In this document: one piece after another, positions 12,095 to 24,645 of the stretch
How positions within the stretch are numbered: position 1 is the first letter of the stretch
Layout: each line of letters starts with the position of its first letter
Assembly (NCBI GenBank): GCA_050084985.1
Contig: JBITNC010000001.1
Coordinates: 120,466,001 to 120,530,000 of the forward strand
From: Nageia nagi
Lineage: Eukaryota; Pinophyta
Direction: 5' to 3'
DNA: 64,000 bases
Program-made: the position numbers and the translations under genes
Notes under the pieces: generated by a model
Told to the model about the DNA's origin: nothing
Databases searched by the model: none
Seen by the model: only the letters and a program-made list of their open reading frames with translations

Positions 12095-13670
12095 ATAGGA
12101 AATGAAAAATGCCTGCTAGATTTTTGATCCCTTTAACTTGCTCAAATTCAAAAAATTCAAAGTTTAAAGTTGCTTAGAATACCATTTTCCATGCAATGAA
12201 GGCAAAATTTTTTATTTTTGAGCAAAATTTGATACTCTCTTTCAAGGTAGGCACTAGTTTTCACTTGTATGGAGTTTCATTGGTGTGGAAACTTACACCT
12301 AGCTTTTAGGTGCCTTAAATGTGCTCAAAATTGAAAATTTGAAGTATTAAAAATGTTCAAAATGGCATTTTCCTTGTAATGAAGTGCTCAAACATGAATT
12401 TTGATCAAAATTATCAATTCTCCCTAACTTAGATGCTAGTTTTCAACCCTATGGATCTTTAATGACATGAAAACCTATGCCTAGATATTTGTGCCCCCAA
12501 ACATGCTCAAAAATGAAAAATTGCAAGTGCTAAATGTGCTTATAATGGGGTATTTTATGCATTTTTGCCTTCAAATCTAGTTTTTGATCAAAAATCCATC
12601 TTCTTCCTTGACTTAGGAACAAAAAAAAAACACTTTATTGAGATTCCATTGGCATGAAAATATGAACCTATGCTTTTGGGGCATTTCCCTTGCTCAAAAG
12701 TGAAATTTTGTAGACCTAAACCTTTTTGAAATGCCCTTTTTCTTGCTTAAAAACCTTCAAACTTGAGTTTTGGATAAAATTTATCTTTTTTCCTCATGCT
12801 AGGTGCCAAAATTCAACCTATTGGATTTCCATAGCCTTACAAACTTATGCCTATTGTTTAGGGTGCTTAAAAGAGCTCAAAATTGATTTTTCCAAGACCT
12901 AAATATGTTCAAAATGCCAAATTTCACTTAATGCACACCTCAAACTTGATTTTTGACCAAAATTTATCAAATTTTTATTTTAGGTGACATTTTTCATTCC
13001 ATTAGATTTGAAAAAACTTGAAAACCTATGAATACCCTTTAAGTGCCCAAAACTTGATCAAATTTACCTTTTTTAAGACCTAAATGTGCTCAAAATCACT
13101 TTCTCCTTGTCCCCAAGCACTTAAACTTGATTTTCTACAAAATGTATCTTTTCCTTTCATGCTAGGTGCCAAAATTCACTCCATTAGATTTTCATACATT
13201 TGAAAATATGTACCTAGCTTTTTGGGACTCAAAACTTGATTTAATTTGAAAAATTGAAGAATTAAATGTGCTTGAAACCCCTTTTCTCATCAATTTATGC
13301 CTTTGGTTTGGTATTTTGGTCAAAATCCATTTTTCTCCTTCAAGTTTGGTGCCAAAATGCAATTATATAGATTTCCAATCACTTGGAAACTTGCACCTAG
13401 GAATTTAGGGCACTTCCATTGGTCAAAATCAAAAATTTGTAGATCTAAAGTGCCTTAGAATGGGATTTTACATGCAATCAAACTATATCCCTTGATTTTT
13501 GAGACAAATTTCATTTTTCCCTTAAGAACTAAGCGCTAAAATACACCTCAATGGATTTCCATTGGCTTAAAAATCTATTTCTAGGCTTGGAGGGCTCAAA
13601 ACTTGGTCAAAATTGAAAATTTCAAGTCCTAATTATGTTAGAAATAGCCTTATCTCTCCAATGATGCTCT
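12095..13670. repeat. Degenerate tandem array, ~183-bp unit, about 8.5 copies
   Basis: An anchor of the form 'gaaaacctatgcctagctttt' recurs near 12100, 12283, 12467, 12653, 12837, 13018, 13199, 13382 and 13565, a spacing of 181-187 bp. Each unit also has a 'tgctcaaaattgaaaatttg' block, a 'ttttccttgcaatgaa' block and a 'ttgatcaaaatttatc' block. Units are well diverged, so the array is old. Confidence 0.88.
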
Positions 13671-13679
13671 TATACTTGA

Positions 13680-14350
13680 TTTTCAATACCATCTGCATTT
13701 ATCTCTTGAAATTTTTTCATATTTTACCATTCTTGGGAGCTATGTATCAAAACCCAGGCTCTAATATCATTAAAATCTTCAAATTGTGCTCTTGGGCACA
13801 CCTTGTGCATTTTTGACCTATATCCATCATTTTTAAGCTTTAACTTGACCAAATCCACACCTTTCATCATTTTTGGGCTCAAAGTGTGTAATTTTGATCA
13901 CTCCTAGCATTTACAATCAAAATTGAGCTTAATCTCTGAAAAAATAATCATTTTTAGCACTTCAAAGTTCAAACTCTACATTTTTGGCCATTTTCAATCA
14001 AAACTAAGCATTATGTGCATTCCTAGCCAAAATCATACTTTCCAAAACAATTTGGGCTCAACTTTACATTTTTTACCATTTTCAAACTTTCTGTTTCCAA
14101 AATGTGCAAAAATGCACATTCTTGACTTGTTGACCACTTCTAAGCTCAAAATTGGCAAAACATTCACATTTTCTATCATACTTGGCCTTTACAGCTTTCT
14201 GAGGTAAAAATTGACAAAAATTCACCTTTTATCATCTTAACCATATTCATTACACATAGACTCAAACTTGACAAAAACATTCATTATTATCACTTGGGCA
14301 CCTTTGTGCTTGAATTATGCAAAAATGTGCCTTTTTATCACCCTTGCAAT
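13680..14350. repeat. Degenerate shorter repeats beside the 183-bp array
   Basis: Phrases such as 'gggctcaaa', 'ttttgaccattttcaatcaa' and 'aaaatgcacatt' recur roughly every 60-70 bp. Periodicity is looser than in the adjacent array and the unit cannot be fixed by eye. Confidence 0.5.
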
Positions 14351-14786
14351 TGTGAGCTTAAACTCTGTAAAACTAACCCCATGTATATTGATTGCACTCT
14401 AGACCCAAAAATTTAATGATGTTGTCTCTCAAATCCTAGCTCTTTGGTTACAAAATTAGTGGGTCTTCATCACAAGATCTCCTTGAATCGCTTTCTAATA
14501 TCATGTTTGCACTCTTTAGAATGAACTATTTTTTGCCAAAATCCAATCTCAAGGTAATGCACCTCATTACCTTTACAAAAATAGGGTCTCCAAAATCTTG
14601 TATTTTGGGGTGTATTATGTGGATACAATAAGAGGAATCTCAAATTCAACCCCCACTACCATGAACACATGAAACACCACTAAGGATAAATCTTCTACCC
14701 CAAATCTATCAAGGGACTTCTAACAAATTTAGGGAATAAATAAGTTTTCAAATTTATTTGGGGCTCTTGGGTCAAGGGCATATGAG

Positions 14787-17119
14787 TTGGAAAAGGAGTT
14801 TGGGGAGGCTTGTGAAGGAAAGGAGGAGGCTAGGTATACCCCTATGGCCAAGATTGAGGCATCACTAATTGCATGGGAAGAGAATTCACACTCTCTACAG
14901 CATCCTTTGCATCATTGTGAGACTTGGATCTACCATAATGACACTCCAAAAAGGTATGAGAGTAATTCTAATTTTTATGAAAGTAATTCACAAAATTTAC
15001 ATGGTGTTGTTGAAAGTAATAATATTGGAAATAAAGAGGAATGAACCATTATTGTTTTAGATTTGTCTATTAGAGCTTCAAAATGGTTCCTTTGAAGTTC
15101 ACTCACTTATATATGTTGAGAAAAAGCATGTGAATATTGGAGTTTGTAGATTAGCTTCAAAAACATCCAAACTAGTTTCATGTCTTTGATTTTGCAGTGT
15201 GTTGTGTGGGAAAAGTCAATTCTTCATCTTAATCACAATACTTTTCTAGTTCCTTAGGATCTGGGTGTATGGGTACCCAAGTATGGTGAGGATATGAAGG
15301 CCATTGAAGTCTTATCTTTTACAGTACTCTATATTATAAGAAAAATATGACAACATTGTATGAGGATATGGGATAATCTCTCACCCTTAGAGTGAGATCC
15401 ATGAGTTTAGACTCTTAGAGGGATTTAGCACCATGGATCCATAGGGATCTAAGTTTAGAGAATGGGCATCTTGCCTTGGGAAGGTATGACTTGTTCTTCA
15501 AGATTATTTTGTTGTTTAGTAATCTTGTTTTTAGCATGAATAATATTTGTATACAAAAGAAAAGAAAGAATGTTTTTAGCTACAATATTTGCACAACAAT
15601 TAGAGGTATTTTGGGCTCCAACATCAAAGATTGGATGTCCACACTTGCTGATTTTTATGGTATATCTATCCATGTATATTTCTTAGCTACATTATCAAGA
15701 AATGATGCCTTAAGAGAAAATAAAATGGCTATATTTTGGAGAAGAAAGTTCATGGTTTATGGAAGGATTATTAGCTCATATTCTTGCTTCACATTGCATA
15801 TTTTGAGGGATGCATTGCATGAAAAATAATCAGTAACTATTGAAATCCTTAAGCAAATGATAATAGCTACCATTACTAGTAGTTTGAGTACTATTAGAAG
15901 CATCCTTAATTCAAACATCAACATTCATGTTTGTATAATTCTTTTTCCTAATTTTGAGCATAACAATTCAGTATTAATGGAAGCAATGGGTAAGTGGTTG
16001 AAGACTAACTATATCACTACTTTGCATGAAGATAAAGGGGATGCTACAATTACTTTTGGGATTAATTTTGTTAAGCATACAAGGGTTGTACCTTTCAAAT
16101 ATGCATTACATATGGATTCTTATATTGTTGCATTTTACTTTTCTATATTTCTTGGTATAATTTGGGCTAAACATAAAGAGATAACTGAGATAGCAACATG
16201 CAAGGAAGTGTGGGTAGCTTTGAGAAGGAAATTGGGTAATGAAATAGTGATAAGTTGGATTAACACTTAACTAATTTTCAAGATTGATTCTTGGACTATG
16301 TATGAGACTATTTTGAGAACAAATTTTAACACAAAGGGGAGACATTATTTGTTGATTCTAGGAGTTGCATCTGAGAATACAATGGAAGAGGAAATATTGA
16401 CTAAGTTGAGGTTATATTGCATTTTGAATGGGGATGTAACTTCAACACTTTGTGGGATAAAAATGGAATCATTTTTTTATGTTATATGGGCTAATTAGTG
16501 AAATAGTAAGGAATGCACTTATTGTTGATACAAGATGGATTGTTACAAATGATATAATGAATGCTCTTCACTTAATAGGGTTTGCCTATGATCAGGTAAT
16601 ATTTGTTATCTTTACACACATTGATGAGATATTATTTTATGATAAGTTGATGATTGTTTTCCTTGTATTAATGGCTATAAACATTGATGATTGTTTGGTG
16701 ATGATAAGAGGCTTTGTTTGGATTATTATTGGTATTTTAGGTACTAGTTTGTTGACTACTATTAGTACACAATTAGACACCTTTTAGTTATTATGCCTTG
16801 CACTATTTGAGTGTAATTATGGAGACCCAACATTGGAAACCTTTTTTCCAACTATTGACACATGTTTGTATATTGATTGAGAAGTCTTGAGGATTGATTT
16901 TGAGCCATTACACATTGAGTTTTATTTCAGACTTGAGTATCATACACTTATTGATTTTTGGAGTACCATTGTGCACACTCTTAAGGTTGAGTTTGTTGGA
17001 TGAATTAGTGATATGATTTCTTCACTTGAGCATGATGGACCCTATTTTTTGATATGGGTTTGGAACCTTGGATTGTATTGCAATTGCTTGAGGGAAAGCA
17101 ATTTCAAGAGGGAAGGCTT
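14787..17119 (+). pseudogene. L0 unit A unidentified reading frame
   Basis: A broken frame running to the 3' LTR, with pieces at 14787-15044, 15476-15829, 15857-16270, 16298-16498, 16479-16787 and a tail to about 17155. I recognise no gag, protease, RT, RNase H, integrase or envelope domain. It is strongly similar, piece by piece, to 55613-58133 of unit B: shared blocks include INIHVC, FPNFEH, KWLKTNYIT, FKYALH, KEVW-RRKLG and LYCNCLR. About 195 bp present in unit B (near 55875-56070) are missing here. Stops and frameshifts make it dead. Function unknown; see the finding on the shared frame. Confidence 0.7.
17105..17119 (+). promoter_or_regulatory. L0 unit A polypurine tract
   Basis: CAAGAGGGAAGGCTT directly precedes the TGTAACATTCCC start of the middle LTR; unit B has CAAGAGGGGAGACTT at the same place (58091-58105). 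This primes plus-strand DNA synthesis. Confidence 0.8.
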
Positions 17120-17385
17120 TGTAACATTCCCTTTTTCTAAAAACTAACCAATTTTGGAATCCTAAGGATTCCCTTTTGTAAATATTTTAGTTTCTCATAT
17201 ATTTGTTGTTGATTCCTTGGGATAGAGTATAATGGTCCTATGGACCCATATTGTGAGCCCCAAAGTGGGACATCTTCCTCCCAAGCTTAGGATGAATTAT
17301 TTGAGGATAGAGTTCGCCATAGGTATTGGAGATTTGATTTGATTTGTTCATTTGATAGGGCATCTTATGGGAAATATTTTGATAG
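17120..17385 (+). repeat. L0 middle LTR, first part
   Basis: Aligns with the first ~265 bp of 8551-10047 and 58106-59625, then stops at GATAG, where L1 begins. It continues at 53160; together the two parts total about 1,529 bp, a full LTR. Confidence 0.92.
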
Positions 17386-18011
17386 TGTAGACTAAAATAT
17401 TGCATAAATAATAAATCGAAGCACTATTTTTCTACAATATAATATTAAAGCATATATCAAAAATATGACATCTTTATGAACATGATAAATGAGATATCTT
17501 TTTTGTATTTATATCTATATGAAATAATAGGAATCATACATGAATCATAACAACATACTATGAGAAATGAATGCAATTAACAGCCTTGGAAAAGCACACC
17601 GTTAACAACCCAAAATATGTATATCCATTAGTAGAAATTGAAATATGCAAAGAAAGATAGAGAGTGTAGCAAATCTAAGAATGGGTGGTGTTACAAAATA
17701 GCTTTGTTGTTAAGATAAAATAATATTGCATGTTCTAATCCTTCTCTTTGGCTATCCCCTAGTCTCCTATCTTATGTTGCCTTTGATATTCTTTTATAGC
17801 AATGATTTGATCCTCTTTGTTTCTTGGGATCATTGCATATTACATTATTTATGGTGTCTTTCTTGATGCTTGACACATCTCACATTGTACAATGGTCCAT
17901 TATATTGATTACATTACCTTAGGTATATTTTAATCTTTTTTACAATAAATATTCTTTGATGCTATAAAATGAATTATTTAATACAAGAAAATTAATTTTT
18001 AGATGTATACA
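17386..18011 (-). repeat. L1 3' LTR
   Basis: 626 bp, matching 52569-53154. On the plus strand it starts TGTAGACTAAAATATT and ends AGATGTATACA; the minus-strand polypurine tract AAAAGAGGGGCAAAA abuts it at 18012-18026. Confidence 0.9.
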
Positions 18012-18271
18012 TTTTGCCCCTCTTTTAGGTGTGATTGAAGAAATGAGATTAAATATCTAAATAATAAGTATAAAAGAAATGTTTGAAATATTTAAACTCT
18101 TTGTCTAGCACTATCATTTGATGATGATAGTACTTTTCTACCCCCTTTTGACTTGGTTGCCCTATAAAGCTCCTTGAGTGGTGCATCTAAGATAAAACCT
18201 AAAGAACTATATCTCTTTTTCCCTTGTATTTGTCAACCATGAATCTGAATACTCCTTTTTTTATAGTTTAG
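18012..18271 (-). other. L1 3' untranslated region, up to the L2 insertion
   Basis: Non-coding; parallels 27212-27600 of L4a (shared 'tttgacttggttgcc'-like text and a 'cttgagtggtgcatc' block). It continues in L1 at 45819 ('atgttctaacatccatgcct'), which matches the L4a text near 27610. Confidence 0.75.
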
Positions 18272-18276
18272 AGTCT

Positions 18277-18956
18277 TGTAGATGCCTAAAAATGATTTAT
18301 TATTTATTTAATAAATCATATTTAGAATTCTTAAATAACTTATTACAATATTACAAATGTTAAGATAAATTTGATATTATAATGTGCTAGGGTTAATGCA
18401 ATTTCATATGCTATGGTTCATATTTCAAATTATCTTGTATACAACAAAATTTTATATTATTGCTAAAGATTGACCTTCACTTCTCTCTATGTCTTTACAG
18501 GCTATATATGCAAGTGAAATAGGTTGATCTCCACAAATTGAAACTCTTTTATATGATATGATTTTTGATTTATGGTTGTCTTTTGATGCCACCTATTATG
18601 AGAAATTGTTATACTCTAAGCTCTAACACTTTCTATCTTTGGTGTACTCCATAATTTTTCATATTCAATGTTGTTAACTATGTGCATCTTAAGGTTTGAG
18701 GGTTCCAGATTTTGATTACAAAGGCTATTGATTCATGTATAGGAAGATCCATTACAAGCTTGCCTCTAATATGATCTCAATCCTTTGAAGATCCATTGAT
18801 ATTTACCTTTGAATATTAAATATATATTTCATTTTAGGTGCATGCTTTTCATGTATATTTTTTGTATCTAATATAGTGTATATATCTAGCTCTTCTTATA
18901 TTATAGATCATTTATTTATTATGTATATTCATATTTTACATAATTTAAAGTCTACA
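18277..18956 (+). repeat. L2 5' LTR
   Basis: 680 bp, starting TGTAGATGCCTAAAAATG and ending AAAGTCTACA; aligned along its length with 45137-45813. Confidence 0.92.
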
Positions 18957-18973
18957 TTTTGGTGAACCCGATA
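18957..18973 (+). promoter_or_regulatory. L2 primer-binding site
   Basis: TTTTGGTGAACCCGATA follows the LTR. L4a has TTTTGGTGAACCCATAT and L1 TTTTGGTGGACCTAAC at the same place. I cannot assign the tRNA with confidence. Confidence 0.7.
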
Positions 18974-19122
18974 TTTTTACATACTTAGATTATATTTTAG
19001 AAAATCTCTTCTTAGGATTTATGAATCCATTCATGTTATTATCTCTTCCATTACTAAAGGTGCTTAGCGTAATGTATTAAGAAAATGATAAAATTAAGGT
19101 TTTTTCTACCTATGTTCCAAAG

Positions 19123-19517
19123 ATGAATTTGAATGAAGAACAACCTAGGGTTTCTAGAAGTAAGATCTATTTTAATGAGATCAAAATAAGGGTTAGGGTT
19201 AACCTTGATTTACCTATACAAATTTAGGAGCCTAATCCTAATGATAGAATGGATACTGATGAGGATTATGATACTGAATCTACAAATTCTAACAAAATAA
19301 TGGATATTATTGAATAAACCCCTAATAAGCTTAATATGTATATTAATTATTATTATTTTGATAATGTAATACTAAGAAGCCATGGTGATACTTTTGATAG
19401 TGATACTGAAATTAAAGAATTAGAAATAATTCCTCTCTATGTTGGATCAATAGAGGAATTGCTATTTGATAAGGAAAATTTGGAGTATTATCTTACTAAC
19501 AATGTTAAAGAGGTTAT
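19123..19517 (+). pseudogene. L2 gag, N-terminal part
   Basis: An acidic stretch starting MNLNEEQPRVSRSKI with two internal stops. The last open piece (19336-19517) is rich in Asp/Glu. L3 inserts inside the codon after EV; the frame continues without a shift at 38261, which supports both the coding call and the insertion boundaries. Confidence 0.65.
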
Positions 19518-19972
19518 TGATAAAATTAACTCTTTCTAAATTAACTTCTAATCTATCAAGATCTTAAGAAGGAACTTACAACATCAACACAATAGCATAA
19601 TAACTCAAGTCAATCTCAAAAATAACATAAGATATAAAGTGGTTCCTCCCTCCTTGGGAATATGTCCACTAACTAAGATCTTCTTATTCTCAAATACCTT
19701 TATTACAAAATCTCTTCTCTCTCTCAAACTCTAAACCTATAGCAAAGCTTGAATAATAATTGTATAATATGAGAGGGGGGTTTCTTCTCTATTTATAATA
19801 AGAAACCCACTCTATATTTAATACCTTTTCTATATTTAATCCTTTACATATTTTTAATCTTTTTCCTATTTTTATTCCCTTAATACTTTTATGTATATAA
19901 TGATACTTTAAGCATTTAGTGAATTTATATTAAGAAGAAGTATTACACAATATTACATTATAAATTATAACA
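19518..19972 (-). repeat. L3 3' LTR
   Basis: 455 bp, plus strand TGATAAAATTAAC ... AAATTATAACA; matches 37807-38255. The minus-strand polypurine tract AAGGGAAAG lies at about 19973-19981. A TATA box on the minus strand maps near 19788-19797. Confidence 0.9.
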
Positions 19973-20130
19973 CTTTCCCTTAATATAATAGTGGGATAGA
20001 GCATAGAGAAGAAAAGAAAGATGTAATGTAACTCAAAACTTTCATCATCTAAAACCCCTAAAGTAAGACCATTTTTTATTTTTTATTGATTCGTTGGCTT
20101 CTCAAGGTTTACTATTTAAGGACATATATC

Positions 20131-20196
20131 CCACATGGTTTATATATTGATACATTATCGGCCCCACATGGTTTACATATTGATACATTATTGACT
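20131..20196. repeat. 33-bp direct duplication
   Basis: Two adjacent copies of 'cccacatggtttatatattg' plus 'atacattatcgg', with one or two differences. Confidence 0.85.
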
Positions 20197-20199
20197 TTA

Positions 20200-22049
20200 T
20201 TTAGTCCTCATCCATTTTTTATAATTATGAGGATGTGATCACCATGTATTTCGCTTGTGATTGAATACTCCTGATGATCACACCTTAGTTTTATTTGGAC
20301 TTATCTATCGTGTCCTTCAATTTGTGAGATACTTGTTATGCCGTAAAGGTTTACTAGCCTAAGTGCAAATCAATGTTCAATAAATCTTAATATCTAGATC
20401 TCATAACAATCCCAAAGGGTCCCTAACATTTCCTTTATGGTCCTAAATCTAAATTTGGGTCCATATGACTAATTAATTTGGGATCCTTTCCAAACATTTG
20501 GGATGATAGTGGATTTATTTAGGGTTATATTATTTTTATCAATCCCTTAGACCATTGTTCAAGCATTTGAATATTTAATAAGTCATAAATTACATTAATC
20601 AATTTCTATAACTTGTAAATAAATGAACACCATAATCTACTTTGATTTCATAAGTGAGGTCATGTAACTTGATATTTTCTAACCCTAGTTCCCCACTTCA
20701 TTCATTAATGTATCGTAAAACCCATTAGATCACAAAGTTAACAAGTCATTCAATAAGCAAGAAATAGTTAATTAACTAAAGCATCTCATTTAAATATAAT
20801 CCAAACATACAATAGGTGAAACTATCTTTCTTACATGAGCTATTACAAGGAGAGACATTGAAATAGACTTGTAGTAAAATTTGGAAGTAATGCCCTAAAA
20901 TATATCATTAGTACATAGCAAATTATTTTCGTTTTTATTTTGAAGTCTCTATAAATATTATACTATGCACCATTGATCATCTAATGAGATAAATACTAAC
21001 CATGGTTGAATCCTATACTTGTCAAATGATAATATAAGGATCATAACCTTTGACATATTGATTAACTTTTCTTCTTGCTAACCTCCTTAGTACATCAACA
21101 AATACATCATTTAAAAACTCCTTATATCATGAGCTCTATAGTGAGAATGGGTCTTCATATTTCTACATAAAATCTTCATTTTATGTATCCTCCAAAACTT
21201 CCATGGATGAATGATCATAGATAGTAGAAATGGATCTTGAGCATGAGAGGATCAGTACAGCTCATCACTTTTGGACCCAAATGCATATGTACACCCTACC
21301 TTAATGCATCCAAATTTTACAACCCGATTTAACACATCACCTAGTAAAATTTATATATAGTCTCAAGAGGTTTTATGCTTTTAATGAACTACCTCTTTTC
21401 CTCAACCATAACATAGAAAATAATATTATTAAAAGAAACATTCAATAGGATCCATTGAAGATCTAAAAACAAACCTTATCAATACCATATTTCATGCTTT
21501 AATTATGGGGATATTTTTTGAAACCAAGTAGTATCAATTCTGTCTATATTCATTAATCCCTTTTTTATATTGTATTTTCAACAAATACTATGCTTCTTGC
21601 ATTCCATCTATATAACTCAATAAAAATTCTTAAATTCAAAAAGTACAATGATTCGCACATTCTCTACATGTATTATTAAATGCAACTCAATTTAATAGGT
21701 TTTATATATATATAATTTAAAGTATTTCAAAAATTACCTTAACTGATTTATTTCTATAATCATTTTCCGAGTCATTATAAAAGAATTGAAATTATTTTTA
21801 ATATGATGGAAAATTATTAACTAAACTTAAATTAACTTTCAAAATAAATACTTGTAGTTTGAACTTTTGTAAACACTTATTTACTATCCTTATTTTTAAG
21901 ATTAATTAACTTTATCAAATTTGTATCTTTGAATCTCATAAACGAATTCATTCTCCTAATTTGTAAAGCCTTTAATATGCTACATTATAAGAATTTAAAT
22001 ATTATATTTAAAATTCCAATAAAGTGTTTTATAAGGTAATTGTAAATCA
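20200..22049. other. L4b left part, nothing recognised
   Basis: AT-rich sequence with no coding region, RNA gene or long repeat that I can support. Confidence 0.5.
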
Positions 22050-22299
22050 GATAAACAAGGAGAGACCTGCGAAGTGTTTGACAGAAAGCTTTGTTTCGCC
22101 AGAAGGTAAAAAAAAATGCTTGCTCGTAGACAATCCAACAGAATGGTGACATTGAGGGTTGAGACACACAGCATTTAATGATATGAAGATAGTAGATTTA
22201 GACATAGACTATGGGAAAGGTTTACAAGAAGATTGGTAGTGCGTAGACCATAATTGGCTCTTGTGAATGTAAGTAAAATCTTTTATTTCATTTCATTAA

Positions 22300-22760
22300 A
22301 ATGGCCTCGCTATGCTATAGCTGGATCATGTCAAAATACCTCAACCAAATGCCATCTCATGGGGTGCAATGATGATGAAGTATACACAGAATATTATTCC
22401 TAAAAAATTACAGCGAAATAAGATCTGATGCAATTGTCAACTGCATCACCAATCTCAATGATGAAATATCCATGTGTAAACAGTGAATTAAAACTTTCCT
22501 TCAGCGAAACCTCATCAACGTAATTTTTAAGGGCAATAGAGATAAATAATATGGATCTTTTGAGAGTATTATGTTGGTATACATGTTTGCAAAATGTGGA
22601 TATGTAGAGAAGACGCGCGATGAGTTTCGTAAGATACCTACTGTAAACGCAGTTTCATCAAATGCAAGGGTATCAGGATGTACAAAACGGATACGATGAA
22701 ATCATTCGTGAAATCTTCTGGCATATACCACAGCATTACTTCCAAAGAAGGTATGAGAAT
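22300..22760 (+). pseudogene. PPR (PLS-type) protein gene fragment
   Basis: Around 22333-22374 the frame reads KIPQPNAISWGAMM, and around 22570-22680 YMFAKCGYVEKTRDEFRKIP then NAVSSNARVSGC. These fit the plant PPR consensus (MYAKCG-x-ARxVFDxMPxRxVVSWNAMI). The two 'KIP' motifs are about 100 residues apart, matching one P-L-S triplet of ~102 residues. After VSGC a 2-base loss shifts the frame, and QNGYDEII then REIFWHIPQHYF continues in another frame. A weaker CEVFDRK match lies upstream near 22067. PLS PPR proteins bind organellar RNA for editing or processing. Stops and shifts make this a pseudogene. Confidence 0.8.
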
Positions 22761-23049
22761 CATTAAGAGTAGTTGTAAATGGTTTCTACTCGAATATTTA
22801 GGGCGTGCATGACCTGATAACCATATATATAAAAGATGAAATAATACTCAAGGTTCGGGATTTATTTAACAGTGTGCATTATATAAGCACGGTTTTATGA
22901 ACTGAAACGATGGTAAGATAAGCACAAAGTATTTTTTTTTAACATATAGTGGGCATAAAAGCCTTGAGAGACATGCATATAAGATGTGAATAACCACACA
23001 AGATTCAAAAAATTGTTGAAAAGAAATCTAGTGGGTTGCAAAGGTCGTA

Positions 23050-23290
23050 GGATATATATACAAATATAATAGACAGGGTAGATTTAAACGTTGTAATCTA
23101 TATCATCACTTTTTCGGCAAGTAACACCGTAGAGGGTAGGGAGATCCATCAAAGATTTATATTCTACAACTCTGAAATGTTCCAGTAACGTAAGTATAAA
23201 GTCAAACTCCGATACTTCTGATTCTATGCTGTTAAGGGGAGTAGAGGATCCAATAAATAAGAGCGTACACACTATCATAGTTTAAACAAA
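23050..23290 (-). other. CpG-bearing unique stretch with a 64-residue minus-strand frame
   Basis: The minus-strand frame 23278-23084 is open and the DNA has unusually many CpGs for this window, like the PPR fragment beside it. I do not recognise the peptide. It could be genic flank carried with the PPR sequence. Confidence 0.3.
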
Positions 23291-23299
23291 TACCTCAAT

Positions 23300-24645
23300 A
23301 TTTGATAATACCATAGACACAAAACAATGAAGTCTAGAAATACAGTCTTGGGTGAAATAATATAATAAGTTATATGATAATTGAACATGTTCTTTCATAC
23401 TATTCAAATAATTAAAGGTTTTCTTCCTCTACTTTTACAATTAGACAAAGAGTACAAGACTTTACTTGTCATATACCAAACAAAAAGGGTCTTATCCAAG
23501 TACTTTTAATAGTATAATGTCATAAATATTTCAATGGACCCTTTTTTTTTAACAAATTACAATAAATGCAAGTAGGCTTTACACCGTAACTAAACAATTT
23601 TATAAAACCTTATATATAAAAAAAAATATTAAATAATTCTAAAAAAGTATTTTCTAAAGTACTGTAATCGTAAAACGATTAAATGAACCTTTCTTTCAAA
23701 CTATAAGAATGCAATATATTCACAAGGTAACCAAACATTTTGACCAAACATCCAAAAAGCAAGAAAAAAAGCACTCGAATTTAAGAGGAGGGGATTCTTT
23801 TCTTCATAGGACTCTAAACCAAAATTCTTAGAAAGAATGGGAGAGGATGCTTATTCCTCTAAAAGTCTTCAATATTTATAAGCCAAATGGGGCTAATCCT
23901 TCCAAGAAAAGAACTATTGTTTCATCTCATCACATTTACATATAAGGTGGAGATGTTGATATTTTTGTAAAGGTTTTGGGATATCTACAAAATTTTATTT
24001 CAAATCATTTGCACCTACCTTCAAATAAAAAATTGGGTGGGGTTGAGAACTCAATCATTTTTGAAGATATCAAAGTAATCTAATTATTAAGAAAAGGTAA
24101 GTGTTCTTTCTTACCCTTTAAGCTTAGTTTTATTGATTATCACTATTATTCTTGGTTAAATTTTGAATTTCAAGTAATGGAATATTCCTTATAGGTAGTT
24201 AATACACTTTTGAAAATGCATATCAATCATTTAACACATATCTATTACCTATAGTGATCCCTTCAACCTGTAAGATAATTTGTTATTGCACATTCACACC
24301 TGTACATAGAGGTATTATCAAAAATATAGTTTTAAATGTGCATCTATATGATTTATGAGGGGTTCTTATAAGTTTGTTATAAATTCAATGCCAATCATTT
24401 CCTTGCTCTTACTAATTTTTTCCCTTAACTAGTCAACCTAGTTCCCTAGGATCTCTATCATGGTTTTTTTGCTAGATCAACCTGTTATTTGCATCATATA
24501 AATTGTCAAAGCCAACATCAAATTGAAACAAATAATACATATCTTCACTTAAAATTGATTACACATAGTAATAATTCAAACATAATTTCATTCATATATT
24601 TGATAATGCTCAAAGTCAAATAATGTCATTGGATGGGTCATTACA
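23300..24645. other. L4b right part, nothing recognised
   Basis: AT-rich, no supported gene. Only the terminal TGGGTCATTACA, which may be an LTR-type end, is notable. Confidence 0.5.

Larger units (their letters stand above)
10576..14627. mobile_element. 4.05-kb non-coding insert in L0 unit A
   Basis: Unit B runs straight from 'gggagtaag' to 'aagaaatctcaaattc' near 55440, whereas unit A has 4 kb between the two. The insert begins TAGGTGTTGGGAAGG (TG probably mutated to TA), ends GGATACA and is bordered by GTAAG (10571-10575) and ATAAG (14628-14632), an imperfect 5-bp duplication. No protein is encoded; the middle is a ~183-bp tandem array. TG...CA ends with a 5-bp TSD imply integrase-type insertion, as a very long solo LTR or a large non-autonomous derivative. 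Orientation is unknown. Confidence 0.7.
20022..24645. mobile_element. L4b: 4.6-kb insert in the L3 3' spacer, carrying a PPR fragment
   Basis: Bounded by AAAGA at 20017-20021 and 24646-24650. Outside these points L3 aligns continuously with copia 2 (6371-7122); inside it does not. The insert starts TGTAATGTAACTC and ends GGGTCATTACA; read on the minus strand the start is TGTAATGACCCA, a beginning often seen in plant gypsy LTRs. TG...CA with a 5-bp TSD points to integrase-type insertion. I cannot find two LTRs or any retroelement protein. The centre (about 22050-23280) has many CpGs and holds a PPR pseudogene, unlike its surroundings. Confidence 0.75.

Noticed and set aside
12095-14350. CRISPR-like or bacterial repeat array
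   Set aside because: Units are tandem without unique spacers, long and diverged, and the DNA is clearly plant.
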